Source of the DNA: Planctomycetia bacterium
GTDB taxonomy: Bacteria; Planctomycetota; Planctomycetia; Pirellulales; UBA1268
Length of the DNA: 38,141 nucleotides
Reading direction: 5' to 3'
Assembly: GCA_021414115.1 (NCBI GenBank)
Contig: JAIOPD010000051.1
Location: 1 to 38,141, forward strand
Every line of letters begins with the position of its first letter. Within the stretch, counting starts at the first letter, position 1. Shown here piece after piece: positions 28,285 to 35,101 of the stretch. A program made the position numbers and the translations under genes. A model generated the notes under the pieces. It saw only the letters and a program-made list of their open reading frames with translations, was not told the DNA's origin and made no database searches.

Positions 28285-29512
28285 CGGGTTGGTCCTCGAT
28301 CCCGGGAAGCGGGGGCGGCCGCATGCCGCGCGGCGGTTCCTCGAGCGACGCCAGAAACGCGGCGAGGTCGTCCAGATCCTGGCGGTTGAGACCCAGCGGC
28401 TTCAGGTGGGGTGATTTGACCGGAAACTCCCCGTCGTCCCGCTCGAACGCCTGCCGCTTCAGCGTCACCATGCCCGCGTTGTACATGGCGAGCACGCCCC
28501 GCAGTTCGAACATGCCGGTGTGCATGAAGGGCGAGGTCTGCGTGACGTCCCGGAGCGTGGGCGTGCGGAAGCGACCCTTGTCGGCCGGATCATGGGTGAT
28601 CCGATAGCGGCCGAGGTCTTCGTTCGTCCGTCCGTGGAAACTCAGGCCAAGATCGTGAAAGCGGCCGTCGCTGAACATGGGCCCGTGGTGACAGTTCATG
28701 CACCGGGCGTCGCGCCGGAAAAGGTCGAGGCCGAGGACTTCCTCGTCGGAGAGCGCGGAAGCATCTCCCTTCATGAAGGCGTCGAATCGTGACTTTCCTC
28801 CCACGACGGTTCGCTCGAAGCAGGCCACCGCCTCGACCACCGCCGCAAACTCGAGTGCCCGCCCCGGAAACGCGTCGTCGTAGAGTTTTCGATAGCCGGG
28901 GGTCGCTGCGAGCAGTCGGACCACCTGGTCGCGATCAGCGGCCATCTCGGCCGGATTCGTGAGTGCCTCCTCGATCTGTTCCTCGAGGCTGGCCGCTCTG
29001 CCGTCCCAGAACAGCGCCGGCTGAAAGACCGCATTGCGGATCGTCTGGGCGTTCCTGCCAGGCCCCTTGCCGCGCGGCTCGCTCACGCCCCGACCATCGG
29101 CCCAGCCGAGACTCGGCTCGTGGCAGGAGACGCAGGCCAGTTTGCCACTCGCCGAGAGTCGGGCGTCGAAGAAGAGCGTGCGTCCCAGCGCCTCCTTCTC
29201 CGTGCTGCGGGGATTCGATTCCGGATGGACGACCTCCGGGAGCAGGCCGATCTCGCGCCACTCGATCTCCGGATCGACGTGGGGCGGCGGCCATGAATGC
29301 GGGTCCCCGCGATAGATGTCTCGCAGCCGATTGGCGGCGATGACACGTGTCGCCGCGGTCCGCTCCGGCCGCGGTGGCTTTTTCGGAGTGGCCCCCTGCT
29401 GCGCCTCACCGTTGCCGGCAACGCCCAGGGTGATCGCCGCGGCCAGAGCCCTGATAACGACGGCCCAAGATCCGCGCACGGCCGACTGCGACTGCGACCA
29501 GGCTGCGTCCAT
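28268..29512 (-). CDS. Di-haem cytochrome c peroxidase / MauG-family protein
   Basis: A 414-aa protein from ATG 29512, preceded by GGAG (7-nt spacing, in the complement of about 29520-29524). A GTG at 29533 would add 7 residues and lacks such a site. A signal peptide directs it to the periplasm. Two c-type haem sites are clear, CVSCH and CMNCH, with the family landmarks GRNAQTIRNAVFQPALFWDGRA between them and a later SPFMHTGMFELRGVLAMYN. It may reduce H2O2 or carry out MauG-like oxidation; the client is unknown. The gene is convergent with the WD40 kinase and the 3' ends share 17 nt, so neither has room for its own terminator. Confidence 0.92.
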   Translation of the reverse strand: MDAAWSQSQSAVRGSWAVVIRALAAAITLGVAGNGEAQQGATPKKPPRPERTAATRVIAANRLRDIYRGDPHSWPPPHVDPEIEWREIGLLPEVVHPESNPRSTEKEALGRTLFFDARLSASGKLACVSCHEPSLGWADGRGVSEPRGKGPGRNAQTIRNAVFQPALFWDGRAASLEEQIEEALTNPAEMAADRDQVVRLLAATPGYRKLYDDAFPGRALEFAAVVEAVACFERTVVGGKSRFDAFMKGDASALSDEEVLGLDLFRRDARCMNCHHGPMFSDGRFHDLGLSFHGRTNEDLGRYRITHDPADKGRFRTPTLRDVTQTSPFMHTGMFELRGVLAMYNAGMVTLKRQAFERDDGEFPVKSPHLKPLGLNRQDLDDLAAFLASLEEPPRGMRPPPLPGIEDQPVSAER

Positions 29513-29617
29513 CGATTTCTCCTGCGTTCCCACAGGATACCAGCCACCACGGCCCTCCAGTTGCCGCCGAGCCCCCGGCTTTTGCGGTTACCAGCGGGGC
29601 GATCACCCGCTAAAACC

Positions 29618-29639
29618 TCCGCCCGCCACCGAGGGCGGA
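29618..29639 (+). promoter_or_regulatory. Hairpin covering the ribosome-binding site
   Basis: TCCGCCC (29618-29624) pairs with GGGCGGA (29633-29639), a 7-bp stem with an 8-nt loop, ending directly at the ATG at 29640. The only purine-rich Shine-Dalgarno candidate (GAGGG) is in the 3' arm, so folding would hide it. Confidence 0.4.
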
Positions 29640-30761
29640 ATGATGCGGAGCCCACGCGTGTTGCTGCGACCCTCCACCATCCTCCTGCCGCTGACTGCCT
29701 GGGCCGGAATGCTCGTCGGGCCCGCAGCTGCGCAGCCACCGGCGGACCGCGGCGGCGAGCGGGTGGCCCGGCTGCCGCCCGTCGAGTTCAACCTCGAGGA
29801 AGACGTCTTCGCCAACGAACCGATCTCCGACCTCGATCCGGAGGCGGCCGTCCCACGCCAGCGGCCGACGGCGACATTCGGTGCGGCGGCGCCGTTTTCG
29901 ATCGGGGGTTTCTGGGCGCCGGCGGTCGACGTCGATGGGCAGGCGGATCAACTCGCCATGAACGCGCAGTTCGCCCGGGTCGCGGTCCCGATCGGCGTGC
30001 CCGCCGAGGGGCGGCCGCTGTGGATCGCAATCGCCAAGTTCGGTCGCCTCGAACTGGCCACCGACGCCGTGCTGCCCGACTCCGGCCAGGCGATTCCGGG
30101 ACAGCTGTGGCTTGTCGAGACGGGCTTCATGCACATCCGTCCGCTCGCTGGTGGCGGCAGCCTGGGAGGCACGTTTCTCTTCGGATCGGCGAGCGACCGC
30201 CCCTATGCGGCCGGCCGCGACCTCACCCTGATGACGGTCGGCTTCTACAACCGCCCCGCCGCCAATGCCCGCGACGAGTGGAGTTACAGCCTCTTCTATT
30301 CGCCCACGTCGCAGCTGCCCTATCCGCTGCCGGGCATCGCCTACGTGTGGCGGCCAAACGACAGGTTCGAGGCGAAGATCGGCGTGCCCCCTTCGCTCGA
30401 ATACCGACCGACGGACGACTGGACCTTCACCGCGAACTACTTTCCCTTGGTCAACTTCAACGCCACGGCCCGCCGCCGTCTCGCCGACACGCTCTCGCTG
30501 CTGGCCTTCTACCGGAGCGACACGGAGATCTACTTTCTCGCCGATCGCGTCAAAGACGATCAGCGGTTCTATGTATTCGATCAGCGGGCGGCCGTCGGGC
30601 TGGAACAGGCCCTTGGCCGCGGCTTCACGCTGGAAGCGACGGCCGCGTATCTCTTCGATCGCACGCTCTTCCAGGGAATGAGCTTCACGTCCGGACGCAC
30701 CGACGTGGTCAACTTCGACGATGGGCTGGGACTGTCGCTCCAGGTGCTCTGGCGACGGTGA
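29640..30761 (+). CDS. Exported beta-barrel-like protein, possibly DUF6268
   Basis: A 373-aa protein. The start is ATG 29640 (a second ATG follows immediately); the open frame extends upstream to 29316 but that part lies antisense to the peroxidase gene and lacks a signal peptide. A signal peptide (STILLPLTAWAGMLVGPAAAQ) is followed by an acidic Pro-rich linker. Alternating aromatic/hydrophobic strands then run to the end, with the last residues LGLSLQVLWRR giving a barrel-like terminal strand. The segments ATFGAAAPFSIGG, FYNRPAANARDEWSY and EAKIGVPPSLEYRPTDDW resemble the planctomycete outer-membrane family DUF6268; the match is from memory. Function is unknown. Confidence 0.7.
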   Translation: MMRSPRVLLRPSTILLPLTAWAGMLVGPAAAQPPADRGGERVARLPPVEFNLEEDVFANEPISDLDPEAAVPRQRPTATFGAAAPFSIGGFWAPAVDVDGQADQLAMNAQFARVAVPIGVPAEGRPLWIAIAKFGRLELATDAVLPDSGQAIPGQLWLVETGFMHIRPLAGGGSLGGTFLFGSASDRPYAAGRDLTLMTVGFYNRPAANARDEWSYSLFYSPTSQLPYPLPGIAYVWRPNDRFEAKIGVPPSLEYRPTDDWTFTANYFPLVNFNATARRRLADTLSLLAFYRSDTEIYFLADRVKDDQRFYVFDQRAAVGLEQALGRGFTLEATAAYLFDRTLFQGMSFTSGRTDVVNFDDGLGLSLQVLWRR

Positions 30762-31151
30762 TTGGGCGGCGGTTCGAGCGGTTCGCCGAGGTGTGTCAGG
30801 ATTCTCCGGATGGGCCACGGCTTGGGTGTAACGCAATCAGCCGGATGTCGCCGCCACACCCCAGGACACTCAAGCGGAAACTCCTCCCCGACCCGCGCCA
30901 TGAGCGGCCGTTCTTTCCGGCCCCGTGGGCCGGAGCCATGGCACACGCCCGTTGGTCTGTGGCACAACGGAAGCCCGCCCCCGGCTTCCATGACCGAGGC
31001 CAGGGCGTGGGCTCCGGCGCACTGCTCGGGGGGCGCGACCGCGCGATCGGGCCGGAATGCCATCGGTGTCTCGCTGGGGATCGTGTGGGCTAGGAATCCG
31101 CTCCTGCGCGCCGCAACAATCGCGGGCGGTCATTCCTGACAGGAGCAAGCG
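30762..31151 (+). other. 390-nt intergenic region upstream of the G6PD gene
   Basis: No convincing coding frame is seen. A 7-bp hairpin (CCGGCCC 30917-30923, GGGCCGG 30927-30933) has a CGT loop and no T-run. TAGGAAT at 31091-31097 lies 54 nt before the gene's start and could be a -10 element, without a clear -35. A strong AGGAG at 31141-31145 serves the G6PD gene. Confidence 0.4.
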
Positions 31152-33065
31152 ATGCGAACAGGGCCGGTGGAAACAGTGTCCGCTGAGGACCGGGACAACT
31201 CGAGGCTTGGCGGCGGGGCAGTCGCCGCGCCGGGCGTGCTCGTGATCCTGGGCGCCTCCGGCGACCTCACGAAGCGGCTCCTGATGCCGGCGCTCTACAA
31301 TCTCGTCTGTGACGGTCTGTTGCCCGAGGCGTGTGCTGTCATCGGCATGGCCCGCCGTTCGCTCGATACGACGGCGTTTCGTGAGCAACAGCGACAGGAC
31401 ATTCAGCGGTTCCACACGCGCCGCGACTTCGACGCCGACCGCTGGGCATGGCTGGAGTCGCGGCTCCATTACACGGCGGGCGATTTCTCCGACCCGGAGG
31501 CCTATGCGCGACTCCGTGATCTCGTGCTGGCTGTCGGCGGCGATTGCGGGGCCGCCGGCAACACGCTGCTATACCTCGCCATTTCCCCGGAGTTCTTCCA
31601 GACGGTGAACGGGCTCTTGGACGGGGCCGGGTTCACACGCCTCCCGGGCCGCCGGAAAATCATCGTCGAGAAGCCGTTCGGCAAGGACCTGCCGTCGGCC
31701 GTGGCGCTCAATCGCTCGCTGCTGACCCACTGGCGCGAGGACGAGATCTACCGCATCGACCATTACCTGGGAAAGGAAACGGTCCAAAACCTGTTGGCGT
31801 TCCGCATGGCCAACGGGATCTTCGCTCCGCTCTGGAACGCCGCGCACATCGACCACATCCAAATCTCGGCCACGGAAACCGTGGGTGTGGAGACGCGCGG
31901 CGAGTATTACGACAAGACGGGCGTGGTTCGGGACATGCTGCAGAATCACCTCATGCAGATGCTGGCCTACGTGTGCATGGAACTTCCGGTGTCGCTCCAT
32001 CCGTCGGCCGTGCGCGACGAGAAGTCACGCCTGCTCCGTTCCGTGCGGCTGCTCGACCCCACGGCCGTGGCCCGCGACTGCGTCCGCGGGCAGTATGGTG
32101 CGGGCACGAAGGCCGACGGGGCCGTCGTCTCCGGTTATCGGCAGGAGCCGAACGTCGATCCGAACTCCAATACGCCGACGTATGCCGCGATCAAACTGCA
32201 TCTCGACAACGACCGCTGGGCTGGGATGCCCGTCTACCTGCGGTCGGGAAAATCGCTCTGGAAGCGGGGGACCGAGATCGTCGTGCAGTTCCGGCCACAG
32301 GCCGGCGACGGCGGCGAGCCCAATGTGCTGATCTTCCACATCCAGCCCTTCCAGGGTGTCGAGATTCGCATCCAGGCGAAGCGGCCCGGCCCGGCGTTCG
32401 ATCTGCAGCGGGCCGGCATGCGGTTCGACTACGCCGAGACCTTCGAGGCGACGCGTGGCACGGGCTACGAGGTGCTGCTCTACAGTGCCTTCAACGGTGA
32501 TCCGACCCTCTTCTCCCGCACCGACTTCGTGGAGGCTGGATGGCGGATCGTGCAGCCGGTGCTCGATCTCTGGAACGAGACGCGGGCCGACGACTTTCCC
32601 AACTACATGGCCGGCACGTGGGGCCCGCTCGCCGCCCATGCGCTGCTCGCCCGCGACGACCGGCGCTGGCACGAGTGCATCACCCGTGAGGTGCTGCTGC
32701 GGAGCGAGTTTTTCTCACATGCACCCGCGGTCTTGCTCAACAACCTCACGCTCGCCTGTCAGCCCCGGGCGGTCAAAGCCGGGGCGACGGTCGTCGAGCG
32801 GGGTGAACAGAGCTCGGATCTGTATGTGGTCTGCCGCGGGGAACTGGAGGCGCTGGATGAGGACGGTCGCAGGCTGGGGGGCGTGAAGGAGGGCGAGTGC
32901 TTCGGCGAGATGGCGCTGCTGGACAACCGGCCGCGCAACGCCACGGTGCGGGCGGTTTCTCCATGCGATCTGCTCGTGCTGGCGGCCACCGACTTCCGGC
33001 GGATCGTCGAGGATTTTCCGGAGGCGGAGGCGCAGTTTCGCCGAATCGCCGAGCGGCGGCGGTAG
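31152..33065 (+). CDS. zwf: Glucose-6-phosphate dehydrogenase fused to a cyclic-nucleotide-binding domain
   Basis: A 637-aa protein, about 130 residues longer than usual G6PD. Residues 27-510 are a complete enzyme: NAD(P) motif GASGDLTK (34-41), EKPFGK (173-178, Lys174), substrate motif RIDHYLGKE (201-209), and DMLQNH (261-266), whose His266 corresponds to the catalytic base. It oxidises glucose 6-phosphate to 6-phosphogluconolactone. Residues about 515-637 form a CNB domain: GATVVERGEQSSDLYVVCRGE, then the phosphate-binding cassette FGEMALLDNRPRNATV (584-599) with the ligand-binding Glu586 and Arg595 kept. The fusion lies in one uninterrupted frame. AGGAG 6 nt before the ATG supports the start. 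No other pentose-pathway gene is adjacent. Allosteric control by cAMP or cGMP is inferred. Confidence 0.95.
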   Translation: MRTGPVETVSAEDRDNSRLGGGAVAAPGVLVILGASGDLTKRLLMPALYNLVCDGLLPEACAVIGMARRSLDTTAFREQQRQDIQRFHTRRDFDADRWAWLESRLHYTAGDFSDPEAYARLRDLVLAVGGDCGAAGNTLLYLAISPEFFQTVNGLLDGAGFTRLPGRRKIIVEKPFGKDLPSAVALNRSLLTHWREDEIYRIDHYLGKETVQNLLAFRMANGIFAPLWNAAHIDHIQISATETVGVETRGEYYDKTGVVRDMLQNHLMQMLAYVCMELPVSLHPSAVRDEKSRLLRSVRLLDPTAVARDCVRGQYGAGTKADGAVVSGYRQEPNVDPNSNTPTYAAIKLHLDNDRWAGMPVYLRSGKSLWKRGTEIVVQFRPQAGDGGEPNVLIFHIQPFQGVEIRIQAKRPGPAFDLQRAGMRFDYAETFEATRGTGYEVLLYSAFNGDPTLFSRTDFVEAGWRIVQPVLDLWNETRADDFPNYMAGTWGPLAAHALLARDDRRWHECITREVLLRSEFFSHAPAVLLNNLTLACQPRAVKAGATVVERGEQSSDLYVVCRGELEALDEDGRRLGGVKEGECFGEMALLDNRPRNATVRAVSPCDLLVLAATDFRRIVEDFPEAEAQFRRIAERRR

Positions 33066-33447
33066 CGGGGCCGCTGTGCCCGCGACAGGGTCCTGGCGTG
33101 CTAAAGGCAGCGGCATCCTGTGGCGGGGATGTTGCACGAGACCGGGTGGCCGCGGAGCACCTCGAAGTCAAACCGCACGCATGCCTTCACCTGATCGTTG
33201 GTGAATGTGCGCCGTGCCGAACCACGAGGGCCGAGCGTCTCGGCCCGGAAGCCGTGGGCTCGACGATCACCGTCTCCAGCGGCGTCATGTTCCCCAGACC
33301 TCTGATGCGCTCTGGTGCAGAAACCAGAAAGGCGTCGCAGCGTGTATGCGCCGCAACTCTAGAACCTGCAAACGATGACTGGAATCTTTCCAGGAATATC
33401 TGCAAAGAGGCTTGACCAAACCAAGGACTCCGTGAAAAAGAGCCTCC
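33066..33447. other. Non-coding or decayed stretch between zwf and IS remnants
   Basis: About 380 nt, becoming more AT-rich than its surroundings from about 33350. On the minus strand a frame ending near 33101 reads without stop over some 70 codons (including TFTNDQVKACVRFDFEVLRGHP), but it has no convincing start or recognised family. I assign no gene. It may be decayed coding or insertion DNA. Confidence 0.4.
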
Positions 33448-33585
33448 TCAGCAGATTCTGTGAGTGAACGCAGGCTCCGGTAATCGGCCGAGCACATGAA
33501 AGATGGCGATTTCGATGCCCCGCGGCGTCCGGAAGCCGAACGCTTTTCTGGTGGTCAGTTTCGCCTTGCCGTTGAAAATTGTCAT
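33448..33585 (-). pseudogene. C-terminal remnant of an ISL3-like transposase
   Basis: The 45-codon frame reads FNGKAKLTTRKAFGFRTPRG, then a hydrophobic IAIFHVLGRLPEPAFTHRIC and stop. This matches what I know of the C-terminal tail of ISL3-family transposases (NSKAK...R.AYGFR...LYH.LG.LPEP). The upstream catalytic DDE part is absent: the fragment begins exactly where the IS21-like left end starts, and the apparent ATG (33583-33585) is contributed by that terminus. Family call is from motif memory. Confidence 0.6.
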
Positions 33586-33593
33586 TCGGCGCG

Positions 33594-33631
33594 CCAAAAC
33601 CGGCCACTCATCGGCTCCCAAAACCGGCCAC
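33594..33631. repeat. Terminal direct repeats of the IS21-like left end
   Basis: CCAAAACCGGCCAC occurs at 33594-33607 and 33618-33631, a 24-nt period. An inverted related copy, TGGCCGGTTTTG, is at 33769-33780 inside the istA fragment. The diverged counterparts at the right end are TGACCGGCCA and TGATCCCGGTCA. They are probable transposase binding sites. Confidence 0.7.
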
Positions 33632-33706
33632 CGTGTGGGGTGTATTGGACGGAGGAATCCTCTTGTTCGAACCTTTTGGCAAGTGGCTTGATCAGATCGT
33701 AGCGGC

Positions 33707-33925
33707 TTAAGCGGTGGTATCGACGTCGGCTTTTGCCGCTTTCTGCCGTCGATTTCCGGTCGGCGCGCTGGCCGGTTTTGAAATCGGATCTCGGACCAGT
33801 CGCAGGTGCCGAGAGACCGTCTCCCGGTGAATCCCGAGCCGTCGAGCGATCTCGCGACAGGACAGTCCTGCCGATCGTAGTGAATGAATCGCCTCGACCA
33901 TCATCATCTCCAGCACATTCGCCAT
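33707..33925 (-). pseudogene. IstA N-terminal HTH fragment (IS21 transposase), 72 aa
   Basis: The frame holds a resolvase/Hin-type helix-turn-helix: IHSLRSAGLSCREIARRLGI then HRETVSRHLR, as in the N-terminus of IS21 IstA proteins. A Pro/Ala-rich linker ending in a lysine-rich tail and a stop replaces the DDE integrase core (a full IstA has about 400-500 aa). Its ribosome-binding site, AAGGAGG 7 nt before the ATG, is among the best in the window, so a small DNA-binding protein may still be made. It could bind the element's own ends and those of full-length relatives. Confidence 0.72.
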
Positions 33926-34256
33926 AACAGGCCTCCTTCCGCGGCCATGCCGCTGGAAGACCTGTAGGTCGAAATGCTTCGTGACGATGACCGGGATCAG
34001 GCGCCGATCACTGGCCGGTCACGGGCGCCGACTGACAGTCGCAGCAGGCCGAGTACGACGCGGCGTTCGGCGGCGACCACGGCGTGCATCTACCGCCTGG
34101 TGCGATGCGCTGTCTCGTCTTGTCATGGATGCCGAGGTTCGCCGCCGCGAACGGCCGAAGATCGTCGATCATTACCGTCGCCATTACGTCCTCGGCGCAG
34201 ATCCGCAGCTCCTGTGGGGGGCGATCCGCCGCGCCCTCGCCACGCGGCTTGCGCAG

Positions 34257-34518
34257 CGGGCGGCCTCTGACGAACCGCTCGGGGTGGCGGGCATGGGCGT
34301 CGGCCAGCACGGCGGCCCGCGACTCGATGGCTGCCTCGGTATGGCCGGTATGCACGACGGCTGGCGTCAGGAGCCCGATGCCCCAGTGGCGGTGCTCTTC
34401 GTTGTGCCAGTTGAAGAACCGGCGACAGAAGGAGAGGCCGTGGTCGAAGGTGGCGAACAGGTCCGGGAAGTCGGGGCGGTATTTGAGGGTCTTGAACTGG
34501 CTTTCAGAAAACGGGCCC
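34257..34518 (-). pseudogene. C-terminal remnant of an IS3-family OrfB transposase
   Basis: On the minus strand the frame reads GGPFSESQFKTLKYRPDFP, then FCRRFFNWHNEEHRHWGIGL, LTPAVVHTGH and finally HPERFVRGRP. This is the end of the IS3 integrase core (rve_3), including the third catalytic acidic residue (Glu of FSESQFK). The upstream D,D part and the usual VWIN tail are missing: the similarity stops on one side near 34518 and on the other near 34257. It is a dead fragment. The orientation is the same as the IS21 fragment. Confidence 0.8.
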
Positions 34519-34671
34519 CCGACGCGGACTCTGCCCCTTGGCGAGCGAGCGGATCGTCCGCAGATCGAGCACGCCTTTTGCTCCCCAGCCCCTTACGCGC
34601 AGGCCTGAACTCCTCGTAAAAAGCAAGGGCCTCAGCAGCCAACTCCCGGGGGCGGTAGGCGCGGGCAGCGT

Positions 34672-34791
34672 CGTCATCGCCGGCTCATCGATGCCGATGC
34701 GGCCACGGAGATGCTCGCCTGGGGCAACAGCGGCGGATTCTCGGTCGACGCCAGACACGCCCCCGCGGCACAAGGCCGCCGCGTGGATTGA
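34672..34791 (+). pseudogene. Short remnant of an IS91-family transposase
   Basis: The plus-strand frame reads RHRRLIDADAATEMLAWGNS then GGFSVDARHAP and a stop (34789-34791). The run EMLAW...SGGFSVDA matches a conserved region of IS91 (Y2 HUH) transposases, in which GFSVDASVRI and RYCARPPFA normally follow; these are missing. Only about 40 codons survive. Family call is by motif memory. Confidence 0.55.
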
Positions 34792-34930
34792 CCCGAGCCG
34801 CACGTGGCAGACATCGCGGCCGGGAGCCCACGGCGTCGTGAGTCTCCCGCCCTTCGAGTTCGTCGACGGGCTTGCGGATTGCGTGGGCCAAACTCATGGC
34901 CCGCGTGGGGAAGATTCTCTTACGATCCAG

Positions 34931-35003
34931 TGGACAGGGCCGGAATCGAACCGGCGACACATGGATTTTCAGTCCATTGCTCTACCAACTGAGCTACCTG
35001 TCC
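34931..35003 (-). tRNA. tRNA-Phe(GAA)
   Basis: A full cloverleaf on the minus strand: acceptor GGACAGG/CCTGTCC, D stem GCTC/GAGC, anticodon stem ATGGA/TCCAT with anticodon GAA (34970-34968), variable loop GTGTC, and T arm GCCGG-TTCGAAT-CCGGC. The discriminator base is A, and CCA is not encoded. It borders the IS graveyard on one side, a common location for insertions, and is 98 nt from a kinase gene on the same strand. Confidence 0.97.
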
Positions 35004-35101
35004 CGAGCCCCTTTCGTAGGCGGAAACCGGGAAATTGTCAACGAGAACCCTCTGTTTCCCGCATGGAAACGGCACCACTCTTGGCAGCCTTCCCTGGGCT
35101 G

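Larger units (their letters stand above)
33580..34037 (-). mobile_element. Internally deleted IS21-family element (458 bp)
   Basis: The left end (from 33580, TGTCATTCGGCGCG...) and the inverted right end (inward from 34037, TGTCAGTCGGCGCC...) align over about 50 bases with one small gap in each half. Both begin with TGTCA and both contain two internal repeats of a CCGGCCA-type word, the multiple-repeat end structure known for IS21. Full IS21 elements are about 2-2.5 kb with istA and istB. Here only the first 72 codons of istA remain on the minus strand. No target-site duplication is visible (TTGAAAAT on the left, GTCGCAGC on the right). Confidence 0.75.

Noticed and set aside
33285-33497. 70-codon minus-strand frame as a gene
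   Set aside because: It overlaps the ISL3 tail in another frame, has no known motif and no ribosome-binding site.
33637-33725. Minus-strand frame with RLSRYDL as an IstB remnant
   Set aside because: The resemblance to IstB covers only a few residues and breaks off at once, so it is not enough to call.
33572-34045. Target-site duplication around the IS21 element
   Set aside because: TTGAAAAT on the left and GTCGCAGC on the right do not match at any length from 4 to 8.
34008-34256. Continuation of the IS3 transposase frame past RGRP
   Set aside because: The frame stays open but the residues no longer resemble the family tail; treated as fortuitous.
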